From the NCBI GenBank assembly GCA_011037195.1, contig JAAEAF010001499.1, positions 23,465-87,464 of the forward strand: a DNA stretch of 64,000 bases, written 5' to 3'. Numbering within the stretch: the first letter of the stretch is position 1; the number at the start of each line of letters is the position of its first letter. This document shows positions 1-10,810 of this stretch, in pieces. The position numbers and the translations under genes are program-made. The stretch comes from Triatoma infestans (lineage: Eukaryota > Arthropoda > Insecta > Hemiptera > Reduviidae). Under the pieces are notes generated by a model. It was not told the origin of the DNA, did not search any database, and saw only the letters and a program-made list of their open reading frames with translations.

Positions 1-109
1 AATCAAAAAATACAATCTCTAGCTGTAATTGAATAAGAAATTCATTATTAATTGATCCTACAAATTACAAAAGAGGTAATAAAATTTCTCTGATAGCTTG
101 TAGACCCCA

Positions 110-208
110 TTTGTTTGGTGTTTTTTTTTCCTTTGGGGGTAGCCATGTGAATCCAGATGGCTTTGGATAGCGTAGCGTTTCCCTACAGGCAAATAATAAT
201 AATAATAG
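110..208 (+). mobile_element. 3'-end fragment of LOA/R1-like retrotransposon
   Basis: This stretch matches the 3' untranslated tail of the long element near the right end of the window (63105-63211). Both have a T-run, GGGGTAGC, a shared GGCTTTGGATAGCGTAG core and a terminal (AAT)n tract. Only about 100 bp of the element is present, so it looks like a strongly 5'-truncated insertion, as target-primed reverse transcription often leaves. No target-site duplication was recognised. Confidence 0.75.
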
Positions 209-2130
209 ATGTACATATTTCTAATGTTGCTGAGAAAACGATCTTCAATGGGATTAAAATCAAAATTGTTAGCAGTTCCTTTCAACTAGATTAATTTTTC
301 AGCTAGTTTGTAAGATTTGTACATTCCAACAAAACTATGAATCAAATATATATTGTTTTCGATGGCAAACAAAAAAAAAAAATAGAAAATGAAACAAAAA
401 CATTATAAATATTAAATCCATACAATAACATAATAGTAAAATTCTAATTCCAATTTATCTCAAATCAGGATTTAATTGCCTACTTCAAAAGTTAGGACAC
501 GACCCGCATTTTATTATCAGAAATCTCTGTATTGTAATGAAGGTGCTTTTTGCTTTATAAAAATTCTTTCTAATTACCATTAATACCTGGCCTAGTCTCC
601 CTTTCTCGCTCTATGACGTGACTTTAATTGGTCATTTCTGTATTTTTTTATTACTTTCCCCATCTCATTCTAATATTATATATATATATATATGTATATA
701 TATTTATATAGGCTTGTGCCCAGTTAAACTGAAAACTGTTCGTATCATTCTGTGTATATATATATTCGTCTAATTAGCATTATATTTCTTTTATTGTTAT
801 GGTTATTTCATTTGGAGAAAGGAAGGAGCTTCGGGCAGCACTTGCCTTTGCGTTAATTATGCTTAATTTCATAGATTACAAGGTGAATTTCAATTCTTTG
901 TTTCAGGTCTCAAGATTATATTGTGTTCTCAATACATTATTTTTAATGATATTGCATACATACTGCATTAATCTTGTGTCATTAAAAAAAAAACACATAA
1001 TGATTATTGAGGTATTTCTCTCTGGTAAAAAAAAAGATCTGCAAATATTGGCAGGCAATGTAATACAGTAAACTGGTATTACTAGGAAATGGGACACATA
1101 ATAGACAAGAAGTGGATCCCTCCTTGAAGAATAATATCAAAATCCTTATTTCAAGTAAATTACATTCTGTACCAAGTACCATATATTATATTATATCCTG
1201 TTTATCGGTAATGAATTTCCTTTACATAGTTTAAATTCTTTATTGACTAGTCATGGGAAGTACGGATCTTTTTAGTGATCCCGTTCATCGGATCTGTATC
1301 CTTAATGGGAAACCAAATTAATGAACCGGCTGAATTGAGCTGTATGAAACATATCTTTTTAAAGTATGCAATTAAATGCATACAAGTACAATTTCTATTA
1401 TTACAATAACAATTACAATACAATAATGATATGAATTTAGAGTAATTAATTTTCTAAATTTATTATGCTTTCTAATAATTTATAATTTCTAAAAGTACTG
1501 GGAAATACCAATATTATGGTATCTTATTTAAAATATTTTAAATACCTTCTGGATATATAACTACTGTAATATCTGAGTGACTTTTTTTTTGTTCATTACG
1601 GTTGACGAACTAACGAATGATAATATATACTTTTGCTGTCATCGGACGTGACAGTATGATGTAGCTGACTTGCTGTTGTTGTAGTAATGCCTGTTCTATC
1701 GTCGAACTACGTCACAGCGATAGGGAAGGATCTGTCTTGTGCATGCAAGGAATCGGATTTTATATATTGACTTAGCAAGATGGTTCAGCCACAACAACGA
1801 CCCGATTCCTAAGTCCCATATAGTGCACGATCTTCACAATAATATTAGGGACCATAATTCTCCTGTCAATAATTTTAAATTGTAAAATTTTCATCCTACA
1901 GCAAAAAAGGTGACAATTGTTTAATATTTAAATATAACTATTAACTATTAACTATTTAATATTAACTGTTAGTACTTTTACTTACTACTATAATTGGAAG
2001 TCTTGCGCTGATATCGAACTTGAGAATGATTCTGTCATAATATCGAACTTAAGTTTTCATCAAAAATACACTCGATATTTTAAGATATCATGTTTTCTAT
2101 CAAAACCTACCAAAATGTAAAACATGACTG
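209..2130. other. AT-rich non-coding stretch
   Basis: No gene is supported here. The short open frames have no recognisable motif. There is a TA-dinucleotide run near 676-712. Around 1258-1300 a cluster of GGATC words with short palindromes, and around 1620-1810 a GC-richer patch, could be ends of a decayed DNA transposon, but I could not assign a family. Confidence 0.5.
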
Positions 2131-2139
2131 TTATGGTTT

Positions 2140-2330
2140 TCAGTTTTCTACGATTTTCTTAAAAATGGCTCGAATTTTCTTTTAACTATGCACATTGTCT
2201 GAACACAAATACGTGTCAATTCTATTTGAAACTATTCCCAGTAAAATGGATATTCGAGAGTTCTGAGGGAGATTTTCCCCCCTGAAATGCCCTTCAGTAA
2301 AATATTTGATGTACTGCCTATATATTATTG
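2140..2330 (+). repeat. Decayed fragment of the ~1-kb repeat family
   Basis: The words TTTTCTTAAAAATGGCTC, CTATTTGAAACTATTCCCAG and CCTGAAATGCCCTTCAG occur in the same order as in the internal ~295-bp unit of the repeat family described at 15758-16831. Divergence is high and neither terminus is present. Confidence 0.55.
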
Positions 2331-2889
2331 TCTTATTAAAACCATTGCTTGAATATGAAATTTGAAGAAAATTCTACAAATGGAACAGGTGTCTGTTTTT
2401 AAAATTTTCTCAAAAAAAGACAATTACCACTTAATATGAAGAGTTAGTTGACAGATATTATCCTATTTCGTTTTTTTTTCAAATATATTTGGTCCGGAAA
2501 AATTTAATTTAGAGAATACTGTGACATTATGTACTTGGACTTTGATCTTGGCGCTATCTTCAGAGCTACAATGAAATCAAATTTAAGACTAACTGCGTAT
2601 ATGCAACCAATATTTACATCGACTACAATCATATTTATGTTAGGTTAAATAAACTTTGATAAATATTTTAAATTTGAAGAAATTTATCATTTTTTTTTAA
2701 TCGTACTAATTGCAGGATTTGAAAGTCGTTTGATTGTTTCATTCTTTCCACTCATTAAGTGTAAAATATTTGCCTTAAGTAAATAAGTTGATTAAAAAAC
2801 TGATTATTTCGCCCCTACCTTTTTCATTTAAGTTAATATTGCCGAGTTATATCAAAATTATTAAGAGCCGGTTCGCCTTTATCACCTCA

Positions 2890-3320
2890 TTTCTTCTGGT
2901 TGGTAATTCATATGCAGTGGATCCAACACACTGCGAAATAACAGGACATGGGAATGCGGTTCAGCTTGCCAAGGAGGCATCACAGAAGGGTCAATGAGCG
3001 ACACCAGTAGAGTACAATGTGACGAAGAGGATCTAAAGAGAAAAGCTAATGCAGGAGGTGAAAACAACACTCCAGAAACAGGCCAGTGAGAAATATAGTC
3101 CACCTAAAGTTCGGATGCTCTGCAAGCTACCAAGGAGCGAGGCGGTTTTCTGCTACAGTCTGCTAACAGGGCACTATTATCTGCCTCACTTAATTCATAT
3201 TGAAGTGGTTGATATGCTGGATTACAACTTGTGCGGAATCGGGGCCGCTACGACAGAAAGCCATTTGTTTGACTGTGGTGTCTGCACGATTTACGACACA
3301 TTATCGTCCAGCCCAATTTA
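2890..3320 (+). pseudogene. Non-LTR retrotransposon C-terminus (RNase H tail)
   Basis: Two open segments separated by stops and a frameshift near 2997-3049 together resemble the end of a Jockey/I-type ORF2. Visible pieces are a degenerate RNase H end (CEITGHGNAVQLAKEAS, comparable to the usual G-H-x-G-I-x-G-N-E-x-A-D-x-L-A-K block) and a downstream segment ending LLTGHYYLPHLIHI, then CGIGAATTESHLFDCGVC, which resembles the zinc-binding C-terminal segment. No reverse-transcriptase part is recognisable upstream. It is a dead fragment. Assignment to a non-LTR element is fairly secure; the clade is not. Confidence 0.6.
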
Positions 3321-3324
3321 ATTT

Positions 3325-4480
3325 CAATTTGATTATAAATTCACGTTTTAATACTAGCCTCTTGTATTTTTAGGATCCGAATCTAAGCTAGGCCTCAGGA
3401 GCTTCCTCCCATACCTCGGTTTGTGTCAGTTATTTATAATGTCTCCATCTTCTTTTGGCTGTTTGGAGGCAAACGGTTTCATTTATTAAACTATTCTTTT
3501 CAGATTTCATCTTTACTTGGAAGTGACTCAACCATCACTGCCCACTTTCCTTCAGCTGTTAACTGACCGTAGGCCACTAATAGTGAAATTTCTCACTCTA
3601 ATTTCTAGCCTTATCTTCTATATTTTGAAAAAGATTTATTTTCCGTTACTGAAAAGTGCTTCTTTGTTTATTACTGAAGACTTTACACTTGCCTATTTAA
3701 ACTACCACTTCGATCTTGTTTTGCCGACTACTTTCTGTTTCTAAAATCACTAAATTCTTACTAAATACTGGAGAGCATTCTTCCTTTAACTTCGCTTTTT
3801 GTATTATCATGAAAATCATACACAATTATGGCTTTTCCATCTCTTGTAATCAAGAGATTCGTTACGCTTAAAAGACAAATTTAAGAATTTGAATAGGACA
3901 AGAAGGTCATACAAGTTTATTCATACAGACTATAAGACAAAGATGAAATAAATCGATCTCTCTCACTCAGTCTCTCACACACACAAACACTCAGTTTAAA
4001 TCACATTAATATAATGCAACTATATATTTCCAATAAGTTTTTAACCTGAAAGCAGATTAACCTCTTTTATATAAAACATGCAAACTAAATAAGAAAGTTT
4101 CCTCCATAAATATGATTATTTAAATAACCAAATAACAGTTATACTTTAGTCATGATAATAGCCCTTAACATGGAAGATAACTTTAATGGAACATGGAATG
4201 ATCAGTTTTATTTATATATTTTGTTTTATAAGAATGGAAAAATCTAATTTAACTTAATATACTAAACTAATACGATGTTAAAGTAACATAACATATCCCC
4301 TACATAAACACACATGTATATATATATAAGAAGTATTTTATATAAATTGATCATGGTAATCTCGAGGCCAGGTAAGTCTATATATAATAACATAATATGT
4401 AATGGTAAAATCAAATCTACACTTTATATTGTTATAAATTCTGTTTATATGGTTTCTGTGTACCTGTTATTTGCCAAGAA
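3325..4480. other. AT-rich non-coding stretch
   Basis: No coding motif is supported; the short frame at 3517-3744 has no recognisable domain. There is a short CA-rich patch near 3970-3995. Confidence 0.45.
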
Positions 4481-4484
4481 ATCA

Positions 4485-4676
4485 AAAGATAGATTCTGTT
4501 TGAACACCAATATAATCGATATTTCAATGAACCGTTTAGAGCATGAACAGAAATTTGTCTACACTTTCATGTTCAATCCCCTAATCCGTGAACTTGCATA
4601 CCAAACTAAACCAAGAACTTGCATACCACTGCCTCGAAGAAGAAAGCGGCAGTGGCCACGTAATCTACTTAATTGA
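4485..4676 (+). pseudogene. Jockey-like ORF2 C-terminal end
   Basis: The last residues of this open frame, RRRKRQWPRNLLN before a TAA stop, match the C-terminal signature of the Jockey-like remnants at 10030-10810, 11805-13390 and 40725-41345, which end in R-R-W-P-R-(D/N) or Q-W-P-R-D forms. Upstream residues (FNPLIRELAYQT) fit the equivalent segment. The rest of the element is absent, and the upstream part of the open frame (from 4314) looks like unrelated AT-rich sequence. Confidence 0.5.
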
Positions 4677-4778
4677 GTAAATTTGAGTGTCATTCTAAGC
4701 AACTCCTTCATCGAGTTTCGATTATTTGTCCACAATTAAAAAAAGTTACTATTGCTCTACTTGTGAAATGAGTAAATA

Positions 4779-4831
4779 AAAATAATAACAATAATAATAA
4801 TAATAATGATAATAATAATAATAACAATATT
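4779..4831. repeat. (TAA)n microsatellite
   Basis: An imperfect AAT trinucleotide tract. It lies directly at the 5' boundary of the R4/Dong-like fragment. It could be the A/T-rich tail of an older non-LTR insertion, or a microsatellite expanded at the junction. Confidence 0.8.
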
Positions 4832-5866
4832 CATACACATTTGGGATAATCAGATGGACCAGCACAGAACTTAGTGCATTGCAGCGTATGGTGCGTACCT
4901 CGCTGACAACGCAAAACAAGCACCACCCCAGGGCGGCGGTGGAGAGGGTTATCCTCCCACGTGCGGAAGGCGGCAGGGGTGTTGTGGATATAATCGCGCA
5001 GCACGAAGCCCAGGTAAACCGAATGCGGGAGTATTTCTTGGCACGGCGGGGATCAGGGCTGATAGATGCAATGCTTGCTGGTGATACGGGTTTTACCCCT
5101 CTGAATTTGAGTGCTGAGCCTACGAGGGTGGAGGTGGATAATGAGCCCCCACCTAGCGTGGGCGAGACCTGGCGGAGAAAGGCGTTACACGGACAATACC
5201 CGGCAGCACTAGATGGAGAATTGATTGACAAGGAGGCGTCCGTGGCCTGGTTGACGCGTGGGCTGCTGTTTCCGGAAACGGAAGGTGCCCTCATCGCGAT
5301 ACAGGACCAGGTTGTTCCCACCAGGTACTACAGGAACCGCATCATGAACGATAGCGGTGTCGCCGACGTCAGGTGCAGACTATGCCGGGCTGCGCCGGAG
5401 ACAGTTCACCACCTGCTAGCGGCGTGCCCCTTGCTGGCACAAAGAGACTATCTCCAAAGGCACAACAGTGTGGCCAGGATCCTACACAGAGAGTTGGCGC
5501 AGAAACTCGGTTTGATTCAAGATGCCCCCCCATACTACAAGTATGACCCCCTGCCAGTGCTGGAAGACGCGCGGTGTCTCCTGTACTGGGACAGAGAGGT
5601 ATTGACGACCATGCCGTCGCCAACACCCGGCCGGATGTGATCTGGCATAACAAAATAACGGGCAGGGTGTGGCTGATTGATGTATCTGTCCCGGATGACG
5701 CCAACATAGCCCGCGCGTATACCACGAAACTGGCTAAATACAGGCCACTGGCGGCAGAAATATCTGCTGTATGGAGAGGGGTCTCAGGGGTGGAGATAGT
5801 CCCGTTGATTATTTCAGCCACGGGACTTGTGCCGCGGTCGCTGGGGGAGGGCCTGTGCATGATGGT
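4832..5866 (+). pseudogene. R4/Dong-like (restriction-like endonuclease) retrotransposon C-terminus
   Basis: This GC-rich island encodes the C-terminal half of a non-LTR ORF of the kind that uses a restriction-like endonuclease. In order it shows the thumb-like segment HHPRAAVERVILPRAEGGRG, a CCHC zinc knuckle (CRLC, then HH and C, about residues 166-183 counted from 4879), and an endonuclease-like P-D-x(14)-D block (RPDVIWHNK followed by WLIDVSVP), then a downstream K-Y. The frame is open upstream of 4879 as far as the TAA tract. A single-base frameshift near 5600 separates the zinc knuckle from the endonuclease motif. The reverse transcriptase itself is missing. After about 5866 the frame runs into an LTR-like sequence, so the last ~40 residues of the open frame are not original. 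It is a defunct copy; R2-superfamily membership is secure, the exact clade less so. Confidence 0.8.
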
Positions 5867-5892
5867 TATATTATTTGACAAATTATTTTTAG

Positions 5893-6175
5893 CTATCACA
5901 ATAGGATCCGAAGAGCGGAGAAACACAATATTGCATCAATCTATGTACTCGCTACCTATGCCAGACTAAGCTGGGAGACTCTATATACATACCGAGCTAG
6001 CCCTGCAAGGGACAGTTTTACGACAGTTTACGACGTGTTCACAACCAGCCAGCAACCTTCAACCTTCTCAGCCAGTCTGTCTCTTTATATATCTCTCGCA
6101 ACCTAACTTCTATTATACTTGTTAAGTCCTCGCAGTTTGTGTTTCCTTTCATTATACAGTGTTCAGCATATACTC
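5893..6175 (+). mobile_element. Solo-LTR-like sequence
   Basis: This shares an ordered set of words with the minus-strand sequence at 51980-52270: ATAGGATCCGAAGAGCG, GGGACAGTT, CAGCAACC, CTCAGCCAGTCTGTCTC followed by a TATA-like TTTATAT, GTCCT-GCA-TTTGTGT, and ATTATACAGTGTTCAG. A TATA-like box followed by a conserved downstream block is what an LTR promoter and start region look like. No coding region of a matching element lies next to it. The precise TG...CA ends were not established. Confidence 0.55.
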
Positions 6176-6544
6176 TAGCTATTTATTCAAAGTAAATTCT
6201 CTCAAATTCTCATATCCATTATTGTTATTAATTAAAGAAATCAAATTTGGGTAAGTTTTATTTTTTCTCTCTGAAGTTTAAAACACAACCAATCCAGCAA
6301 AAAATAATACCACAATTCAATGCAGTTTTTTCTCCTTTCTCTCAAAACATAGAGAGACTTAACTTTCTAGACCCGTGTTGTACGTTTGCGTTTTTTGATC
6401 CTCATTTGCCTTTAAAATTAACAAGCCAAAGGCCTCATTATAACTGCCTATCCTAAAGCATTGTTGTGGAAGTTCTGCTGCACGATTTAGCGTATTTTCT
6501 ACTTTACTAACTCCAAACTTCGATTCCGAAACAATTACATAGTA
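6176..6544. other. Non-coding stretch
   Basis: No gene or known repeat recognised. The short open frame overlapping 6359-6715 on the minus strand is an artefact of the adjacent Penelope-like repeat. Confidence 0.4.
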
Positions 6545-6716
6545 GTTGTTGTGGTGGTTGGTTCCGCAGAGCTGGAAAGCATCAGAAACATTTTCCGTGG
6601 TAGCCTGCTTCATTTTGTGGTCATCGACCGGTTTCGAGCGTTCGCCCATCTTCAGGATGCGTTTTTCAGACAGTGTGACAACACAGACTGCACGGAGCAA
6701 ATTTAGTTTACACACT
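6545..6716 (-). mobile_element. Penelope-like short repeat with hammerhead motif, copy 1
   Basis: Read on the minus strand it runs from a TGTGTAAACTAAATTTGCTC-type start, through TTGTCACACTGTCTGAAAA, into a hammerhead-like motif, and ends in CCAACCACCACAACAAC. The same layout is found at 20420-20592, 31928-32150 and 44653-44886. It encodes no protein. Penelope-like elements are known to carry hammerhead ribozymes in their terminal repeats; assignment of this repeat to that group is inference from the motif, since no Penelope reverse transcriptase is present in the window. Confidence 0.6.
6620..6661 (-). ncRNA. Hammerhead-ribozyme-like motif, class 1
   Basis: On the minus strand: stem I 5' strand CATC, core CTGAAGA, stem II GGGC-GAAC-GCTC, then GAAAC, self-complementary ACCGGT for stem III (suited to dimeric folding), cleavage triplet GTC, and GATG completing stem I. 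One extra U sits between the CTGAAGA core and stem II compared with the textbook hammerhead. The fold is read by eye; activity is not shown. Confidence 0.55.
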
Positions 6717-6719
6717 CCA

Positions 6720-7375
6720 TAAAAAACTACATATTATGTTAAACTACTTATTATGTTGTTACCTTCTTTCTAATAATCGCACTAATATTTTATTTTGAAA
6801 TGGTGCAAGCGAAGGCAGCGTAAGACCTACACTGCCTACTTAATCTCATATTAAACTTAAACCGGTTTATCTTCTAAGAGATTGCGAGCCTGGATTTGAA
6901 AAATTTCATATGTACCTAATACCCTGGCCTTAGACTCTCTGGCATTAGCTTAAATAAATCTATTCTACAAAAGCTTTCTCTGTCTTGCAGTTACTCATCA
7001 AGTAGAGGTAACTAAAACAAAAAACCATCACTTCTAAGCTTGCCTGTACGGTTACAAGCTTTGTTAGAGCTATATTTTGTTGCGACTCTTCGAAGGCAGC
7101 CAGAAAAAAATGTTGTGGCACCATCGCTTGTGTATAATAATTGTTTTCCTCAAGGTAAAGCCAGCCTGCGATTTGGTGTGGCACCCAAATTGCCCTCGAA
7201 GCTGAAGACGTCCTCCCTTTTACACGCTAACTTACCCTTAAGATATACCTCTCTGATCTTTACTTCCAAGTAAAAATTGGATCCTCTCTTTCTCCCTACC
7301 AAAGGGCGTGAGCGTATGCCCCCAAGGAACATATGTCCTCCCAAGTGTCAATTGCAGATTTCAAGTTAAATATCA
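6720..7375. other. Non-coding stretch
   Basis: No gene is supported. The three short overlapping open frames on both strands at 6960-7344 share no motif with known families and look like chance frames. Confidence 0.4.
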
Positions 7376-7379
7376 CAAA

Positions 7380-7895
7380 CGAAATGGTTGATGAACCACT
7401 GATTGGTGAATGTGATGCAAGCTAGGCGAATGACGATGACAGAAAATCTACAACAGGGTAGATTACTATAAGAGTTTTTTGGAATACCATCATATAGAAA
7501 ACTAGAATATAGTCAACAGTTACACTACCTTCTTCTGATGCAGAGTATAAAGTGTTGAATGGAGGTACAAGAGATATAGTATGGTATAAAAACTTTTATT
7601 GGAAATAGGGATTGAATTCGTGATTGCCAAGGTTTATGAAAGTAACACAAGTCATTAGTGCATCGCCATTAGTGGATGATTCCCAAAGAATTAAACAATT
7701 AAATGTAAAATATCAATATGCAAAAGGGAAAATTTGTGATGGAACTGTTGAATTACAACATTTGATGATCAGACTGCAGATATTCTAACTAAATCATTAG
7801 AAGTTCCTATGTTCTTACATTTAAGAAAAAAATTGAATTTATTTTGTTTTGATTTGTGTTTTATCGTTTTAATTGTTTTTCTGACTACATAGAAT
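7380..7895 (+). pseudogene. Ty1/copia pol C-terminus (RNase H end)
   Basis: Several frames carry consecutive pieces of the copia polyprotein end: DDRKSTTG-type beginning of the RNase H tail, then SSDAEYKVLNGGTRDIVWYK (the S-S-x-E-A-E-Y-x-A block), and finally DDQTADILTKSL followed by FLHLRKKLNL, which is the conserved T-A-D-I-x-T-K-x-L end. At least three frameshifts or stops break it. It lies immediately upstream of a polypurine tract and LTR start (7965-8121), in the order expected for the 3' end of a copia element. Gag, integrase and most of the reverse transcriptase are absent from the window. Confidence 0.75.
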
Positions 7896-7964
7896 GTAAG
7901 GTATGTTATGTGCCTAATGGTCTGTGGAAAACTTCATTAATAAATTAACTTCTTACTTGTTTAA

Positions 7965-8121
7965 ATAAAATTTAACAAAGTCTTGGAAACTTTGTTTTTT
8001 ATTTTAGTTGTTGAGGGGGGTGTGTAATTGAGTATTGTTAATCGATAAAATTTAACAAAGTCTTGGAAACTTTGTTTTTATTTTAGTTGTTGAGGGGGGT
8101 GTAATTGAGTATTGTTAATCG
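7965..8121 (+). repeat. Tandem duplication across the copia polypurine tract/LTR junction
   Basis: An 80-bp unit (7965-8044) is followed directly by a 77-bp near-identical unit (8045-8121). Each holds an AAAGTCTTGGAAACTTTG inverted word, a TTGTTGAGGGGGG polypurine tract and the LTR-like start TGTAATTGAGTATTG. The units differ by small indels (one T in a T-run and one GT). Confidence 0.85.
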
Positions 8122-8260
8122 ATATGAATCGATCACTGAGCAAGCTGAGATATATCGACAGGCAGGCAGAGTTAGTGAACGTGAAATGTTTGTTTTATTT
8201 TTTTTACACTATATAAAATAAAAATTAACAAGTTACTGGTTTTTTTAATTAAATATTGTG
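8100..8260 (+). mobile_element. Start of copia 3' LTR (end not located)
   Basis: The second polypurine tract GAGGGGGG is followed by TGTAATTGAG, the expected LTR start. A TATA-like ACTATATAAAATAAA lies near 8207. I could not define the LTR's right end because no second LTR is in the window. Confidence 0.4.
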
Positions 8261-8899
8261 GCAAGCTGGCCAAAAAGTTCATTTTGATACCTTGTGTGTT
8301 TCATATACACTTTGTAAGTTTTCAGGAATTTGAAAAAAAGAAAGATTATGTTGTTAAAGAGATGAACTTTGGTGTGGTAGAAATGTCTTTTTTTTTAATT
8401 CTATGTGTTCTGTGCGTTATATGTTCAATGTTAAGTTGAGTTTCATCGTTCGAGTATTGGGTACTTTTAATTATACTAAACTAATTAGGAAGTTATTAGT
8501 CCAGAAGTGTTAGACTTAGCAGGTAACAACGTTTTAGTAGATGCATGTAATAGGATCCGAAGAGAAGGATCCACTTCTTATAACTTATGAATACGTTATA
8601 AAAGATCAAACAGTGCTTGCTAAGGATACATTGGAAGTACATGATAATTGATGAAGAACGGAGGATGAAGTATCATCACTGTAAATTAACTCAAGTATTG
8701 AATACACATTGTGTAGCACCGCACAGACTACTACTTACTAGTACTCCATTATAAAATAAATTACCAGAACTTTGGGTCTTACTCAACTTCCTTCTGCTAT
8801 CTATTTTCAAAACATGTTCCACCTTTGAACAATGGTTTAACGCTCCTTTTGCCACTACTGGAGAAAATGGGTTATATAGATAAATAAACTAGAAGTATG
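8261..8899. other. Non-coding stretch with a second LTR-start-like word
   Basis: No gene recognised. TGTAATAGGATCCGAAGAG near 8548 repeats the start word of the LTR-like sequences at 5893 and 9163 and may be a fragment of the same family in plus orientation. Confidence 0.4.
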
Positions 8900-9163
8900 G
8901 GTGAACACTGTATAATCGAAAAGTAGCATCAACTGCCTCGACTATACACTAAAATATATATGGGTTGTGAGAGGTAACGAGGAAGGTTGATGACGGTTGT
9001 GACTGCTGTATGAACTCTGCTGCAAGACTGTCGGTAGACTCCCTCCTATGGCTGACACAGCTTAAACAGTTTCTCCCACTCTAGTCTGGCTTGAACTTGT
9101 GAGTGAGACTGTCTCTCTCTCTCTCTCTCTGCTTTGGATCCCTCTCTTCGGATCCAATAACAA
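8900..9163 (-). mobile_element. Solo-LTR-like sequence
   Basis: Read on the minus strand it begins TTGGATCCGAAGAG, passes a purine-rich GA microsatellite and AGACTAGAGTGGGAGAAAC, and ends ATTATACAGTGTTCA, words shared with the LTR-like copies at 5893-6175 and 51980-52270. A TATA-like ATATATATTTTAGTG precedes the end block. Divergence from the other two is large. Confidence 0.45.
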
Positions 9164-9585
9164 TGCACAATATTATTGTAAACAAAGAAAATATTTAAAT
9201 AATAATAATTTTTTCAAAATCTGCTTTAAAAAACTTATGCGGTTAGATTCTCAGGTGACCAATATTGTCAAATTTATTTGGGCAACATAACTGAAAAATA
9301 TTTGACACAAGTTAGGTTTTCATTCAATATGGTTAGAATAGGATTAATTAAAAGAAGGCCATGGGACAAATATTGCAAAAATATAAACTATCTTAATTTT
9401 CGGCAGATGTAAAATTTTAGTTATACAACATTATATTATAAAGAAGTAACAGGCAACGTCTATACCTCCCCAACATCATACTTATCGTTAAATGTGCCAT
9501 TCTACGAATACCGATTAATTAGCCAAATAAGAATTAGTTATTTCTTTTTACTTACACTCTACATAAATAAAAATTAAATACGTTC
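9164..9585. other. Non-coding stretch
   Basis: AT-rich; no coding motif or repeat recognised. Confidence 0.4.
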
Positions 9586-9589
9586 TAGG

Positions 9590-9665
9590 AGAAGAGGATT
9601 TGTGAGTCTTGTGGATTAAGGAAAAAGGAACCCTAAATCATATTTTTTTGAACTGCCCTTTTTAA
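9590..9665 (+). pseudogene. Possible non-LTR zinc-knuckle scrap
   Basis: Two frames give RRICESCGLRKKEP and then TLNHIFLNCPF, together resembling the C-x2-C...H-x4-C end of a non-LTR ORF2. The match is short and needs a frameshift, so it may be chance. Confidence 0.3.
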
Positions 9666-10025
9666 AAACTCTGTAGAGAAAAATATTCAAGTTTATAATG
9701 TAAAGCAATTCATGTTGCCTCTTCATTGAATATAATAAATAAGCATGAGCATTTATACTACATATTTCAGTTTTTTACAAATTCTTTAAAATTGAGGCAT
9801 TTTTTTTATAAGTGATTAGTCTTGTTTTGTTATAATCCTATTTGGCTTTAGGTAAAAGAAGTTTCTTTTTATTTGGACAATTTGTTTTCTCTTTCTCTTT
9901 TATAGACTGTAAATTTAATATTATTGCCCATTAATCCTTGTAAACAATAAGAATGTGATGCTGAACTCAGCTGTTATGTACTTGTACCCAATAGTTATAA
10001 TAATAATTTCTTCTTCTCTCTCTTT
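9666..10025. other. Non-coding stretch
   Basis: AT-rich; nothing recognised. Confidence 0.4.
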
Positions 10026-10029
10026 TTAT

Positions 10030-10810
10030 TCATTTACAACACGTGGTGCGCACAAGCGAGTCTGGTGACATTGAATACAGATAATAATAATAACGAGAAA
10101 CAAATAAATAGATACTAACAACAAAAAAATCATTAAACGAGTGGAAGAGCTACCCAGTGGTAGCACTCCAAATCACTCACCGTCACTTGTAGAAAGAAGA
10201 TCTCGAGGCCACTGATGTTTTAGCGACGAGAGGGATTGTCCGGGAGAGTTCGAGAGGACAGGGTAGTATGGAATTTTTTATAAGAAGAAGAACCAACTTC
10301 GGTCACGAATGGGATATTAAGGTCATTGTGGATTGTAAGGTTCGAGACAAAGTAGGAAGCGTTAACAATGATGCGCAGAATTTTTGATTGAAGGGATTGG
10401 ATTCGTTGAATATTGGAACGCTTCGCGGGGCCCCAAAGCTCTATTCCGTATGTCGAGATAGGTTTTTAAGATTGAGTTGTATATTAGTCGTTTGTTTAGT
10501 AAAGTCAGTTTAGATCTGTTGTCAAGTAGTCTAAAGCGGTTGTTCAGTTCTTGTCGTTTCAGTCTAGTGTGAGGACTCCAGTTCAGGCATTCCATGTCTG
10601 TCTATATACAGCCTAAGGTAGCTGACAACATTAACGTGAGGAAGAGGAATTCGATTGTAGTATATTGGGGCACAGGTAATTTTCCTTAATGAACAAGTTT
10701 TATTTTCACATTTTTTTTCGTTAAACTTTATTCTCCAGTTCTTAAACCATGTTTTTTCAGGGAAGAAGGGTGGGATTGAAGAATTCTTGTTGATGTTACA
10801 GGATCTTTGT
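10030..10810 (-). pseudogene. Jockey-like retrotransposon, C-terminal part
   Basis: On the minus strand, frame pieces appear in the order expected for the reverse-transcriptase thumb and C-terminus: a WFKNWRIKFN segment, VSYLRLYIDRH (the usual YLG...D block), WSPHTRLKRQELNNRFRLL, SKLTLLNKRLIYNSILK, and finally HQWPRDLLSTSDGE before a stop near 10160. Several frameshifts and stops break it. The palm with the catalytic D-D is missing. It is the same family as the remnants at 11805-13390 and 40725-41345 by the shared N-T-R-L-K-R-x-E-L-N block and W-P-R-D end. An (AAT)n tract near 10080 lies just beyond its 3' side. Confidence 0.75.

Noticed and set aside
1240..1810. hAT-type DNA transposon ends
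   Set aside because: GGATC clusters and a CAACAACG/TTGTTGTT pair were suggestive, but I found no terminal inverted repeat pair, 8-bp duplication or transposase.
4749..5321. Minus-strand 190-residue open frame
   Set aside because: Shadow of the GC-rich R4/Dong-like coding strand, ending in a TAA-repeat-derived Tyr-rich tail.
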